NCBI RefSeq assembly: GCF_937873765.1 | Contig: NZ_CALMZC010000005.1 | Location: 1 to 57,617, forward strand | Length of the DNA: 57,617 bases | Direction: 5' to 3' | Source: an uncultured Thiothrix sp. | GTDB lineage: Bacteria > Pseudomonadota > Gammaproteobacteria > Thiotrichales > Thiotrichaceae | Shown here: positions 1-10,059 of the stretch, piece by piece | Position numbering within the stretch: position 1 is the stretch's first letter | Layout of the letters: each line of letters starts with the position of its first letter | Notes under the pieces: generated by a model | The model's input: only the letters and a program-made list of their open reading frames with translations | The model's database searches: none | What the model was told of the DNA's origin: nothing | Program-made: the position numbers and the translations under genes

Positions 1-20
1 TAAGTTACTACCGCTTTAGT

Positions 21-48
21 GGCTCTTCAACTCCTCTGGTGCATGACC
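21..48. repeat. Solitary transposon-end-like repeat (left member of the window-end pair)
   Basis: The segment begins with GGCTCTT, which resembles outer ends of ISL3-family elements as I remember them. Its last 23 bases (26-48) match the reverse complement of 57565-57587 at 22 of 23 positions. No transposase lies beside it; the neighbouring element is a different, IS1-type one. The assignment to an IS family is inference; the inverted match is seen directly. Confidence 0.5.
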
Positions 49-109
49 AAAAAATTAAAACTACAAGTTTTTTCACTTCAAGCTCCTTAAAAATTCGGGT
101 AATGTCTCA

Positions 110-560
110 TTAGATTTGAAAGTAGTACCGATTGATGAAGGTTCCAATGACTTTATCGTGTAACTCAACTGACTTAGAAAAGCACAGAGTTCGCCGCGCC
201 AAGCGTTTGAGTCGGGTGCGCAAGGTTAGCTTTTCTCGCTCAATGCTTTGGGTATAACGTTTAGAGATTAAATGACGATCAGAAGGGAGTAACCGCTGAT
301 AAACTCCCCAGTGATCGGTACAGTACAGCCGAAAGGCCAGCCCCTTGAGTCGTTCTAACAGGAGCATTAACGTATCGTCCATGCGACGCCCTAAGGCATA
401 AGCAAAGATACTTTTAAAGTGCGGTGACCACGTTCCGATTTCCTTCCCACAAACGACCACTGTTTATCGAGTTCACACACAAGCTCTAAGCCATGTTCCA
501 AAGCAAGGGCTTCTAGCGGGAAGGGGGTCACCGACGCGGGGCTGAGCTTTTTAAATGGCG
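110..560 (-). pseudogene. insB: IS1 InsB transposase, frameshifted
   Basis: The C-terminal 116 codons (460 down to 110) are clearly InsB. They contain the CTDHWGVYQRLL segment, HLISKRYTQSIERE and the typical ending FSKSVELHDKVIG. In the IS1 DDE transposase this is the second half of the catalytic core. The N-terminal part is readable only in another frame: upstream codons give KKLSPASVTP and later ELDKQWSFVGRKSER. The switch between frames lies around 425-440, so the gene is split by a frameshift. In IS1, InsB is made by programmed frameshifting from InsA near an A-run; an A-run is present near 550-560. No intact transposase can be made from this copy. Confidence 0.8.
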
Positions 561-800
561 CACTACGGTCGTCGGACTGATCTTCAGCACTCGACCCGTA
601 TCACGTACCCCTGACCCCTTCAGCGCCATGTCAATGATCCGCTCCGCCACTCCAGGACGACTCCCTTCATAACGGTCGTTCTACTGAAAACAGGGATGAC
701 ACCCTCGACAGCGATAACGCCCCTCTCCACTTGACGCCTTACCGTGTCAATACACCGCACTGGAACACTTCGGACATAACACCTCCATCGTTGCCATCAT
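528..800 (-). pseudogene. insA: IS1 InsA, two in-frame stops
   Basis: Reading from ATG at 800 gives 91 codons, the same length as InsA of IS1. It starts MMATMEVLCPKCSSAVY, which has the zinc-finger-like CPKC. It ends with a helix-turn-helix-like stretch, GVRDTGRVLKISPTTVVRHL. Codon 18 is TGA (749-747) and codon 40 is TAG (683-681), so it cannot give a full product. In IS1, InsA binds the terminal repeats and represses transposition. The final codons overlap the start of the insB frame, as in intact IS1. Confidence 0.75.
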
Positions 801-907
801 TCCGTTCTCTAGGGGCGGAATCTCATTAGACTCTACTCTATTCAACTTTTTGGATACATGACCGCTATTATATTCAAAAAAATAAACCTAGAACTTAACT
901 ACCTACT

Positions 908-2908
908 AACATAGAAAGATGCGATGACATCGTATACCTTTATAAAGCCCAAACTCATCCTGACCAAAGGGTGCTGAAAAATCCCAATAGCCATTTTTAA
1001 GCGACTCTGTAGCTGGTTGCCAAATTACTTCAAGTTCCTCACCTCGCCATAGCCACTAAACCTTTGGAATTACGCCAAATACGTGTTGCCCAAACGGACT
1101 TAATGATAGCCGTGAAGCTTAAGCGCTCGCGCCCAGTCTCTAGCTCAAAATCGTTTCCTTCTTCCAAGCCCCACAAAGCACGCTCTGTCTGTACCGCTAG
1201 GGTTTTATGAACCTCGCCTTGTTTCAGAGTAAGAAGAGAGGTTTCAAGGGTTAAAAAAGCCAGTAGTGAACCATGTAAACTGAGTGGATAATCTTTTGAC
1301 CAACCTGCTAAAGGCCTTAACCAAAGTTCTTCACCTAATTGCACCAAGAAATATTCAGTTTTGGCTGTTGCTTGTTGTGCAATAGCTTGCACCACACGCG
1401 CATCAAAACCGGCCGGAATCGTTTGCCCGTGGCATAATTCTTCACGATAGGCTAAGCCATATAGCAGATGACTATGCTCCCCCTTTGCACCCAAGCGGCG
1501 CAAATGCCGCTTTGCAAATTGCCTCATACCTAAATGGTCTGCACGCCCTGAAAACTGACGGGTAAAGCGCGACAGGAAGGTTTGAGCTTGCTCTTGCTCA
1601 GGCAAAGCAAATCCTACCAGATCATGCAACATCAGCACTTCTTCCGCCCACACTGCTGGAAATTGGCTAATATGCTGCTGACGTAGTAGAGCCATCACTT
1701 GTTGCTGTAAATCTGCAGGCTCAGCTTTAAATAAAGCTTGATAAGCTGCGCGCTTGATCTGCTTTTAGGCTAATCGCCGTCAGACCAAAATTTATGGCTG
1801 CATGTTGATAAACCGCAGCCTCAACTCCACTATCTGCTTGATCGCTAGGCAAACACTGCAAAATGGCACGCAGTAATTCTGGCTCAATATGCACGGCTAC
1901 TGAGATTAAGCCTAAAACACGTTCCACTTTAGCAGAATGCAGCGTTGAACTAGCTTGACTCGTTTGCGGTTTAAGCAGGCTATTCCGATTCCATAACACT
2001 TGCGTCAACCACTTACGAAACCGTAAATCTTGTTGCTCGGGTGAAATCGGACTTAATGCATATACTCGGCAGGTTGTTTGCTGCAAACTTTGTATAAAGC
2101 GCAGCCATTGTTGACGCACTACACTATCCTGTTCCATCAACTGCCCTAAATCACTCAACACGAATACCGTACTAGGGCTAGCGAAGTGCTGCCACGCTTG
2201 TGGTATCGAGTTCGCACTGAACCAATCTATATAACGAGTTGGTGGACAAGCTTCAATGACACGCAGCTCCAAACCTACCCGATCATATTTGCGTTTGATC
2301 AGTGCCGCTACCTCTGCCAAGTCATCCCAAAACGGACGCAGTCGCCGACTCGTATCCAGCAAAACATACAAACGTCCCGATACGACTTGGCGGGGCGCTT
2401 TGGGAAGCCGGTGTAAGGTTTGCAGATGAGCTAGTTTTTTTACCAAAACACCTAAATCTAAATACTGCCCCTGCGCTAAGTGCAGACTATTTTGCACAAA
2501 CGGGACTAAGCGCGCCTCAGGCAAAATAGTTTGATGTGCAAGTGGCTCAGTCAGCTCCCAAGGCTGTAAATCAGCCTCTGTCAGCGGCTCAACACTTTGG
2601 AGAAACTTGGAGCGTTTAACTTCCTCCTCATTTTGATGAACCTCGCGCTCAGTTAGGGCATAAAAAATAGCAGACGGGCGTTGTTCAAGCTCTGACTCTA
2701 AGAACTGAGCTTGGGAGTTTGACTGTGACTCAACTAAGACTGGTTGAGACTCCTGAGGAAAAAAGCTAGGCTCAATAGCAGGCTTTTGGTGCAGCCAAGA
2801 TAATTCGTAGCCTAATAACTCCGCTACCAAAACCTGCTCTTCCTTAGAAGAACTTGCCTTGAGGCAACGCAATAAATCAGCACGACTAACTTGCTGCTTA
2901 ACTTGCAT
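908..2908 (-). pseudogene. vWA-like protein with SUMF1/FGE-type tail, two frameshifts and truncated
   Basis: Three consecutive segments read as one broken gene. Codons 1-393 (2908-1727) hold an acidic spacer and then a vWA-like domain from about residue 180 (GRLYVLLDTSRRLRPFWDD), in which the metal-binding DxSxS motif is degenerate. Near 1750-1765 the frame shifts: the other frame continues AAYQALFKAEPADLQQQVM directly into the 1698-1039 segment. A second shift near 1050 leads to GYWDFSAPFGQDEFGLYKG. As I recall, that is the kind of lead-in found just before the SUMF1 (formylglycine-generating-enzyme-like) domain in vWA-SUMF1 proteins. It ends at a TAG at 908, and the IS1 lies beyond, so the SUMF1 domain itself is gone. 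The start overlaps the MoxR stop by one base (TAATG), so it belongs to that operon. Original function unknown; probably a partner of MoxR. Confidence 0.75.
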
Positions 2909-3879
2909 TAAACTGCCTTTTTCAGCACAAAATCTTGAATTTCGGCTAAGAGCTGCGCTTGATAAGCTTCACGCTGCTTACCTTTTAGTGCTTTATCAGT
3001 CATCTCATCGAGGGCGACTAATAAATCAATATACTCGGCGAGTCCGGCTTTGGCTAAGCCCTGTTTATCCGCTTGCTCTCGATCACGTTTTAATTGTTCA
3101 GCAGCTAATTGCTTGATAGGCAAACTGCATTGATTATTAGTGATATGTACCGACGCACGCTCGATTAGCCATTGCTCTAAATTACTTTCATCGACCTTTA
3201 AATGCAGCACTAGACAGCGGCGCACAAACGCGGCTGGTAATTCACGCTCATCATTGGTGGTAATAATGACCAAAGGTGCAGGGGTATTAGCTTGTTGACC
3301 CATTGTTTCACCCAATAATGGAACATCAAAACCACCATTCCCTAGTACTTCCAATAAGCTATTCGGCAAAGATGGCTCTGCTTTATCAATTTCATCAATC
3401 AATAGCACCATGCCATGTTCTAAGCTACCTTCTTGACAGGTTTGTGGGCGGTAAATTTTATGCCGACAGACATCATTATATTGGGTTGCCGCACTATTCC
3501 AACCAAACGTCCACCACAACACGCCTGGATTGATATAATGCTTGGGATTGAGCGCGTCGCCTTCTTTGCCTTCTTGTGCATCATTCAGGCGCGCTACCGG
3601 ATCATAACGCCACAATAAATCCTGCCCTTCAGTTTGACTATTGATCACTTCTGCAAGAAATTGACGCTGTAGTTTGGCAGCAGCGGCTCGCGCTAGATAA
3701 CTTTTACCTAAACCTGGCTCCCCTTTGACTAATAAAGGCCGTTGCGTTTTCAAGGCCATTTCCAAGGCAAACGCAGACTTTTTATCCAGTAGATAACGAC
3801 TGCCTCGCCACGAGCCGCAGGGTTTAATGTCGATGATTTCGTTGGGAATAAAATGCTGTAGCTTTAAATCACTCATCAA
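2908..3879 (-). CDS. MoxR-family AAA+ ATPase
   Basis: The 323-residue protein has a Walker A (GEPGLGKSYLA, about residues 54-64), a Walker B (VLLIDEIDKAEPS), a sensor-1 region (VIITTNDERELP) and the arginine-finger-type AAFVRRC. This fits the MoxR branch of AAA+ ATPases, which commonly act with vWA-domain partners as chaperone-like switches. It overlaps the protease gene by four bases (ATGA) and the vWA-like gene by one (TAATG), so translation of the three is probably coupled. It looks intact although both neighbours are broken. Known biology: MoxR-vWA pairs occur in metal-insertion chaperones and in NTP-dependent conflict systems. The trypsin and trypco2 neighbours favour the second. Its specific substrate cannot be told. 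Confidence 0.85.
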   Translation of the reverse strand: MMSDLKLQHFIPNEIIDIKPCGSWRGSRYLLDKKSAFALEMALKTQRPLLVKGEPGLGKSYLARAAAAKLQRQFLAEVINSQTEGQDLLWRYDPVARLNDAQEGKEGDALNPKHYINPGVLWWTFGWNSAATQYNDVCRHKIYRPQTCQEGSLEHGMVLLIDEIDKAEPSLPNSLLEVLGNGGFDVPLLGETMGQQANTPAPLVIITTNDERELPAAFVRRCLVLHLKVDESNLEQWLIERASVHITNNQCSLPIKQLAAEQLKRDREQADKQGLAKAGLAEYIDLLVALDEMTDKALKGKQREAYQAQLLAEIQDFVLKKAV

Positions 3880-5345
3880 GCTCCACTCTCTTCAAGACTG
3901 ACAAATAAATCATCTATTATGGCGCTAAGTGCTATCTCCAACTCTGCTTCGGCAGCTCCATAATGCACAATAGGCAAATCAGGCAGCCAATCGCTTCCTG
4001 TGAGTACCGTACACATTTGCAAATCACTTAGTGGGTTTAATTTAAAATTTTCTTCATCAGCAGAGTTCAACTCAAACCTATAAAGTTGATTAGCTGAGCG
4101 ATTCTGACGCTGTTTGATCACCCGGTTCAGCTTCCGAGCCTCAAGAGAATTAATAGCTTTAGGTCGTTTAATGGGAGTAGCTTTAAAAATTTCGGTATGT
4201 AAAATTTCAAAAGCTTCTTGTTTAAACCCCTCTACGCCCCAGCCAGTTTCTCTAACCAAGTTTGAAGCATCAATCGCACATTTACCCTTAAGTTCACCTA
4301 ATTGCTCATCAAGCATAAACTCAGGCGTTGTATCATACAGCGACGCAGTATGTAGCTCAGCAGCCATACGAGTATAAACAGAGAGGCGGATATAAGCAGT
4401 TCTAGCTACTATGCTGTGAGAAGCCAATAAACTAACCAATAAACAAAATAAAGCTCTAATATCCTCAACGACTGATCGATTTGGTTTAGCTCTTGAAACC
4501 TCGCGGCTCACTGCTAAGAGTGTATCTAAAACGTCTAAAGGATTTTGCTCAAAAGCATCCATTAAGTTTTGGCAGCACTGTTTAGCGTCCTTCTCATACT
4601 CAAGACAACTTAGCTTTTTTCTGATGCCGACCAAGAAAATTTCGTCAAAAGACTGAGTAATAAGACCTTCAATTGCTTTTTTTTGCTCTAGTTTGAAGAT
4701 TTGCCACTGCTCATCCTGAACTGTTAAACCCATCACCTCTCGAAATGTTGGATACTTATCAATTAAGTGAGGTAAGTAGACTGCCTTAAAATACTCATCT
4801 CTATTAGTAGGCGTGGAGCTAATCACCGCATAGAGTTTGTTGTCCTGTATGACAGGAGCACCGGATAAGCCAGCCCAATTGGATTTTTCAATAGCATCAC
4901 TTTTTGAGCTTAAGCCGATATAAGCACTAGAAGAATTAGGATGATGAAACTCGCCAAAAGCTGAGACCAGCTCACGATCCCCATCCTCACACTTGCCTAA
5001 ACGCGCAAAACCAAAGCTATCCCAGCGCCCAGCTAAATTAGGGCTAGTTCGTGCAATAGAACAAAAAGCCGACATCGGCAAGAGCAAAGGCGGCTGAAAA
5101 CGCACAATAGCAATATCTACTTTTTCGCAACTTTCACCATCAAAGACAATAGATTCAACCTTAGCTTGATGCTTTAAATCATCGGCGAACCATTCTAATT
5201 CAATCTGCTAGGTATCCATCCAATGAGGAAAAACTACATGCCGTGCTGTAATGAGTAAATCGGGCGCAATCGGATAGCCTGTACCGATGCTATAGGTTCG
5301 CTCTTTCTTGAGAGGGCGAATTTTAGCAATTAGCTTGGAATGCAT
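3876..5345 (-). pseudogene. Trypsin-like serine protease with C-terminal effector-associated region, nonsense-interrupted
   Basis: Reading from ATG at 5345 gives 490 codons. All three catalytic positions are visible: His in LLITARHVVFP (about residue 36), Asp in KVDIAIVRF (about 75) and Ser in WAGLSGAPVIQ. A TAG at codon 46 (5210-5208) falls between the His and the Asp, so no complete protease is made unless the stop is read through. An internal restart would lack the His. The C-terminal 250 residues are mostly helical and I do not recognise them. The start overlaps the trypco2 stop by one base (TAATG), and the end overlaps the MoxR start by four bases. Apart from the TAG the frame is open throughout, so the lesion may be recent, or a sequencing error. 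Confidence 0.8.
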
Positions 5346-5659
5346 TATTCATCATCGGATAACATGAGATCCTCATGACTGCCATCTGACTTCTGCTTCT
5401 TAGGCGTTAAACTCAACTTAATTTTATGCGTCTGGGAGCGTTTATATTTACCTGTTCCTTTCACATCGATATCTAATACCCAGAACTTAATCTTGCCACT
5501 GCCTTCGGCTCCAAGCTCATAATCCACCATCGTTTGGAACTCAACCTCAATCGAATTAGTTTGAAAGCGAATATCTTGCCCTTTTCCAGCAATTTGGACG
5601 CTTTGCAACTCTTCGCGTAAGGCTTTAATCACCGCAGCCAACTCAAGTTTTTGGGTCAT
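5345..5659 (-). CDS. Trypco2 (trypsin-co-occurring domain 2) small protein
   Basis: The 104-residue protein consists of an N-terminal helix (LELAAVIKALREELQS), a strand-rich middle (DIRFQTNSIEVEFQTMV) and FWVLDIDVKGTGKYKR followed by HKIKLSLTPKK, then an acidic tail. This matches the pattern I know for the trypsin-co-occurring domain 2 family, whose members sit next to trypsin-like proteases in bacterial conflict operons. The adjacent gene is exactly such a protease. It is the first gene of the operon. No strong ribosome-binding site precedes its ATG. The biochemical role of the family is not established; regulation or recognition for the protease is the usual guess. Confidence 0.75.
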   Translation of the reverse strand: MTQKLELAAVIKALREELQSVQIAGKGQDIRFQTNSIEVEFQTMVDYELGAEGSGKIKFWVLDIDVKGTGKYKRSQTHKIKLSLTPKKQKSDGSHEDLMLSDDE

Positions 5660-5958
5660 ACAATATCTTGGGATTTAGGAGGAAATAGGCCTTATTTATA
5701 GAGCGTGGCTAAGCAATGTGCAAGTTTATTAACCTACAATAGGGTGAAAATCTATACGCCAATAAAGACTCGGATAGTTTTAAAAGCTAACAATTGCTCC
5801 TAAATTGGGGGAAGATTAAATCTCTCATCGACTCTATTTTTATTTTTGCTACTTAGCGTTTGCCACCCGCACGGCTTGTTTAAAAGCTCACCCAAAGTAA
5901 ATGTTTTGCTAGCATCCGTATAAAGCTATAAAGCTCCAAATAAAACCTGTTTTGTGGT

Positions 5959-6010
5959 TGGGAAATTTTTCCCATTTATAATAAAAAGCCCTCCAGTGGA
6001 GGGTTTTCTA
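5959..6010 (-). terminator. Intrinsic terminator after pepN, plus adjacent hairpin
   Basis: CCCTCC (989-994 of the 5 kb block) and GGAGGG (5998-6003) form a six-pair stem with a three-base loop, flanked by A-rich and T-rich runs on both sides, so it can work in both directions. A second small stem, TGGGAAA/TTTCCCA, lies at 5959-5974. On the minus strand this follows the pepN stop by about 30 bases. The rest of 5660-5958 is AT-rich upstream sequence of the trypco2 operon, in which I see no gene. Confidence 0.7.
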
Positions 6011-6034
6011 CTTGCATGCTCTAACTAAACTTAA

Positions 6035-8674
6035 CTAACTATTCGCCAAACTTTTACTAACAATTTCATACACATCTGCAGATAAACCGGGGTGAGCTTG
6101 AATCCGCTCTAGCTGTGCTTTCATTAAAGCACCGCGCCTTGCTTCATAATGCCGCCAATTCATCAAAGGCCGCACCATGCGCGACGCGACTTGTGGATTC
6201 CGCTCATTCAGCCATAACACTCGCTCTGCCAAGAATGCATAACCGCTGCCATTGGCAGCATGGAAATGCAGAGGATTACGCAGCGCAAAGCTACCGACTA
6301 GCGCACGCACCTTATTCGGATTACGCATATCAAAGAGCGGATGCTCCAAGAGCTGTTCAACTTGTTGCAAAGTATTTGGCAAACTTGAACTGGCTTGTAG
6401 GGCAAACCATTTATCCATCACCAGAGGATCCTGCTGCCAACGCTCAAGGAAATGCGCTAAAGCTGCTGCCCGCTCTGGGCAATCAATATCATTTAATACC
6501 CCTAAAGCTGCTAAGGCATCGGTCATATTATTCGCTTGATCATATTGTTCAGCACACAAAGCCGGAATTGCCGCATCTTCTAAATGTCCCAAATAAGCTA
6601 AACAGATATTTTTCAAACGCCGCTTACCCATGCTAGCCGCATCAATTTGATAAGCTCCCTGATCTTGGTAGGCTTGGAATACAGCTTCAAAATCCAAGCG
6701 CAAAGTTTTCGCTAAAGTGCTTAAAATAAAATCGCGCACTTGATGAATCGCCGCAGGATCAGCAGGGCGCACCAGCTCGGCAATATCCGCCTCTGATGGC
6801 AGGGTCAAGGTTTCAGCCCGTAATGCAGGATCTAAACTTTCATCCGTCAAGACCGCTTGCCAAGCACTGACAAACTCATGACTTAACCCCAGTGGATTGC
6901 CCTGTTTAAGCTCCGCTAATAAGTTTTGAATGACCCCCATCGCTAAACGCTGGCCTGCATCCCAACGATTGAAGGCATCGCTATCATGCTTCATTAAGAA
7001 AATTAGCTCCGCTTCCGTATAGGGATAATCTAAACGCACGGGGGCAGAAAAATTACGTAATAACGAAGGTACAGGCTGTTCAGTGACTTGGATAAACTTA
7101 AAACTTTGCTCAGCTTGTGTGAACTGCAAAGTCCCCGTGCAAGCTTGTCCCTCTAAATAGAGCGGTAAATCAGTACCCTCTTGGCCTAGTAAACCAATCT
7201 GCAGTGGAATAAGCTGAGCTTGTTTACTTTGATTTTCAGGTGTAGGTGGGCAAACTTGCACACAGTGTAGCGTACAAGTTTGCGCCACAGCATCATAAGT
7301 CATCGTCACTTTGACTTCAGGTGTACCGGCCTGATCATACCAACGCTGGAATTGTTGCAAATCAGCGCCATTCGCATCGGCCATTGCTGCTAAGAAGTCT
7401 TCTGTAGTAACCGCTTGACCGTCATGGCGTGCAAAGTACAAATCCATCCCTTTCCGGAAACCTTCACGGCCTAACAGGGTTTGGTAAAGACGCACCACTT
7501 CCGCACCTTTTTCATACACTGTCATGGTATAGAAGTTATTGATTTCCATATAGGACGCTGGTCGGATCGGATGCGCCATCGGGCTTGCATCTTCGGTGAA
7601 CTGGAAGGTGCGTAACATGCGTACATCTTCAATCCGCTTCACGGCTCGCGAATGCAAATCCGCCGTGAACTCTTGATCACGGAATACAGTTAAGCCTTCT
7701 TTCAAGGACAATTGAAACCAATCCCGGCAAGTGACTCGATTCCCTGTCCAGTTATGGAAATATTCATGACCAATCACCGATTCAATATTGATATAGTCTT
7801 GATCGGTAGCAGTTTCGGGGCTGGCAAATACGAGTTTAGAATTAAAGACATTTAAGCCCTTATTCTCCATCGCGCCCATATTGAAATCATCAACTGCGAC
7901 GATCATGTAAATATCAAGGTCATATTCCAAACCAAAGCGCTGCTCATCCCAACGCATTGCCCGCTTGAGCGACTGCAGCGCATGGTCGCACTTATTAATA
8001 TTATGTAGTTCGGTATAAATACGCAGGCTTACTTTCCGCCCTGAACCCGTAGTATAGAAATCCTCAACATGCTCTAAACGACCCGCGACTAGCGCAAATA
8101 AATAAGCAGGTTTACGATAAGGATCAACCCACCGTGCCCAATGTTTACCTTCCGCTAGTTCACCACCAGCGACTAAATTACCATTAGATAAAAGCACTGG
8201 ATATTTAGCTTTATCCGCAATAATATCGGTAGTGAATAAGCTCATCACATCAGGGCGATCCGGGTAATAAGTGATTTTACGAAAACCCTGTGCTTCACAT
8301 TGCGTACAGAAATTACCACTCGACTGATATAAGCCCTCGAGCGCTGTATTTTTTTGCGGATAAATCCGAGTGGTAATTTCGAGATTACCCTGCTCTGGCA
8401 TATCTAAAATTTGTAAGCCTTCAGCATTCAAACGATAATCTCGCCCTTCTTGCAGTGTACGTCCTTCTAATTGAATACTGATTAGCTCTAAATCTTCGCC
8501 GTATAACTCTAGACTATTCGTTGTGGTATTGCGTGCATCGCGCTGATACTGCGCTTTACTGGTAACTAAAGTGAACTCATCACCCAGTTCAAACTTTAAT
8601 TTAAGCGTTTCGACTTGATAAGTCGGTGGCTTATAGTCGCTTAAATAAATGGTGGTGGGCTGCCCTTCTCTCAT
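6035..8674 (-). CDS. pepN: Aminopeptidase N (M1 family metallopeptidase)
   Basis: The 879-residue protein, about the usual PepN length, removes N-terminal residues from peptides in the cytoplasm. It shows the M1 exopeptidase motif GAMEN (in NMGAMENKGLN), and the zinc site HEYFHNWTGNR followed by the downstream glutamate in LSLKEGLTVFRDQEF. The C-terminal half is the helical domain typical of the bacterial PepN form. The ATG at 8674 is preceded by an AGGAAG ribosome-binding site. It lies nine bases after the Nudix gene, so the two are probably cotranscribed, and it is followed by an intrinsic terminator. Confidence 0.97.
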   Translation of the reverse strand: MREGQPTTIYLSDYKPPTYQVETLKLKFELGDEFTLVTSKAQYQRDARNTTTNSLELYGEDLELISIQLEGRTLQEGRDYRLNAEGLQILDMPEQGNLEITTRIYPQKNTALEGLYQSSGNFCTQCEAQGFRKITYYPDRPDVMSLFTTDIIADKAKYPVLLSNGNLVAGGELAEGKHWARWVDPYRKPAYLFALVAGRLEHVEDFYTTGSGRKVSLRIYTELHNINKCDHALQSLKRAMRWDEQRFGLEYDLDIYMIVAVDDFNMGAMENKGLNVFNSKLVFASPETATDQDYINIESVIGHEYFHNWTGNRVTCRDWFQLSLKEGLTVFRDQEFTADLHSRAVKRIEDVRMLRTFQFTEDASPMAHPIRPASYMEINNFYTMTVYEKGAEVVRLYQTLLGREGFRKGMDLYFARHDGQAVTTEDFLAAMADANGADLQQFQRWYDQAGTPEVKVTMTYDAVAQTCTLHCVQVCPPTPENQSKQAQLIPLQIGLLGQEGTDLPLYLEGQACTGTLQFTQAEQSFKFIQVTEQPVPSLLRNFSAPVRLDYPYTEAELIFLMKHDSDAFNRWDAGQRLAMGVIQNLLAELKQGNPLGLSHEFVSAWQAVLTDESLDPALRAETLTLPSEADIAELVRPADPAAIHQVRDFILSTLAKTLRLDFEAVFQAYQDQGAYQIDAASMGKRRLKNICLAYLGHLEDAAIPALCAEQYDQANNMTDALAALGVLNDIDCPERAAALAHFLERWQQDPLVMDKWFALQASSSLPNTLQQVEQLLEHPLFDMRNPNKVRALVGSFALRNPLHFHAANGSGYAFLAERVLWLNERNPQVASRMVRPLMNWRHYEARRGALMKAQLERIQAHPGLSADVYEIVSKSLANS

Positions 8675-8683
8675 TTTGACTTC

Positions 8684-9550
8684 CTAATCACTAATAGGAC
8701 TGATCTCAGTATATAAAGCCTGCTGAATAGCAGCATAATTGGGATCAGCTTGGGTTATAAATCCGCGCCTCAACAACAAGTCAATATTGACTAGATTGCA
8801 ATTATCTTTAAATGCAGTAACTTGCGCGGTTAAAGCTGCTAACTCAGCTAGGGGGATTAATTGAAACTGTTCGACTTCACCATCGGTATTTTCTGGCTGA
8901 AAATCTGCGGGTAGCCACAGATCGTAAATAAATAAGCTCGAATTTTCTAAGCCACGGCTTAAACTTTGGCGATAATGTAAAGTACTAACCGCTTGTGCTT
9001 GCTTGGCTAAATAGGCTGGAATATTCGCTTCTTCTTGTGCTTCTTTCACTAGGTTATCGAGCAAGCTGAGGCCAACCGGTAAACCGCCTGCAACCATTTG
9101 ATCCAGCTTGCCCGGCCAAAAAGGTTTGCGCGAAGTGCGAGTACCTATCCAAACATAAACGCCATCTGCTTTTTCTACTAAGCCATTGACATGAATACCA
9201 AAGCTTTTAATCCCTAAATAAGAAGCTGCTGCCCGCTCTACCTCCAATATGGCAGGTTGTTGATAACCTAAACACACGGGATAACGTTCATTCACCCAAG
9301 TATCAATTACACCTTGTTGGTGCAAGCTCCACATGACTTGATCAAGCACTTGCGTGCGTTGCTTAGGCGTTTGTAATCCAGAAGAGAGTGTAATTTCCCG
9401 CCCATATTGCTGAAAAACCTCAGGATACACTAGTAAATGAGCAGCAAAACTCTGACTAATCCAACCGTAAATACGGCCATCAACACGCCAAGCCCTATAA
9501 TCTGCTAGCTGTGCGTTATTGCACAGACGGATACAATCGAGATAAGCCAT
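8684..9550 (-). CDS. Nudix hydrolase of the DUF4743 type
   Basis: The 288-residue protein has a Nudix box with GGLPVGLSLLDNLVKEAQEE. The first glutamate of the classical GX5E is missing, as I remember being common in the DUF4743 group, but the metal-binding EAQEE core is present. The N-terminal 120 residues form the DUF4743-type domain, with YLGIKSFGIHVNG leading into the Nudix fold. Relatives in yeast and plants act on thiamine-diphosphate-like damage products, but I cannot assign a substrate from sequence. It sits directly upstream of pepN with a nine-base gap. Confidence 0.8.
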   Translation of the reverse strand: MAYLDCIRLCNNAQLADYRAWRVDGRIYGWISQSFAAHLLVYPEVFQQYGREITLSSGLQTPKQRTQVLDQVMWSLHQQGVIDTWVNERYPVCLGYQQPAILEVERAAASYLGIKSFGIHVNGLVEKADGVYVWIGTRTSRKPFWPGKLDQMVAGGLPVGLSLLDNLVKEAQEEANIPAYLAKQAQAVSTLHYRQSLSRGLENSSLFIYDLWLPADFQPENTDGEVEQFQLIPLAELAALTAQVTAFKDNCNLVNIDLLLRRGFITQADPNYAAIQQALYTEISPISD

Positions 9551-9579
9551 GAATGCCGCTTATTAAAGGAATTATGCGT

Positions 9580-9975
9580 TCAAAGATAATGGTAGATGAG
9601 CACCAACGCAATGCCCAATGCACAAGCTAAGGTTGCTAGAGCGACTAATTTACTCAAGCGTGGAAGCAAGAAGCGTTTATTTTGATCGATGCTTTCATAA
9701 ACTAAGCGCTCCTCGTAACCATGCGTTAAATTAAATGGACGAAAGTCAATCGTCACTAAATCGCCGCGCACTAGTGTAGTGAGGGCTTCCACTAAAGGGG
9801 TTTCACGTGAGTAAACTGGTTTAACCGTTTTTACCAAACCGCTCTCATCAAGCTCCGTAAGTCCCATCACTTTACGTGGAACGCGATTTTCATCAGTCAC
9901 CAGCCAAGTAATTAAACCTTTCCTTGGAGCCACTTGAGTCGTTTTAGCTGCATGTACCAAAAAGGTCTTAATCAT
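9580..9975 (-). CDS. Tail-anchored protein of unknown function
   Basis: The 131-residue protein is not one I recognise. The first 105 residues are soluble and strand-rich (KGLITWLVTDENR, RGDLVTIDFRPFN). The last 22 form one hydrophobic segment (LVALATLACALGIALVLIYHYL) with almost nothing after it, the layout of a C-terminally anchored inner-membrane protein with its body in the cytoplasm. The gene lies 29 bases upstream of the Nudix gene on the same strand and may share its transcript. Upstream of it are 84 bases up to the tadA stop. Confidence 0.6.
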   Translation of the reverse strand: MIKTFLVHAAKTTQVAPRKGLITWLVTDENRVPRKVMGLTELDESGLVKTVKPVYSRETPLVEALTTLVRGDLVTIDFRPFNLTHGYEERLVYESIDQNKRFLLPRLSKLVALATLACALGIALVLIYHYL

Positions 9976-10059
9976 AAGCCCGATTACTCGCCATTAGTAA
10001 GTAACCTGTACAAACTATCATAAGTCTTTTTAATAACTAACTAAGGAACAGAGTAACGG

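Larger units (their letters stand above)
98..832 (-). mobile_element. Degenerate IS1-family insertion sequence
   Basis: An element of about 735 bp, close to the 768 bp of IS1, carries insA and insB homologues in IS1 order on the minus strand. The left end at 98 (GGTAATG...) and the stretch after it resemble the right end of IS1. The right end near 830 is poorly matched (TAATGAG on the minus strand). I could not find a convincing target duplication. Both reading frames are broken, so it should be unable to move on its own. It sits at the point where the neighbouring SUMF1 coding sequence stops being readable. Confidence 0.8.
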
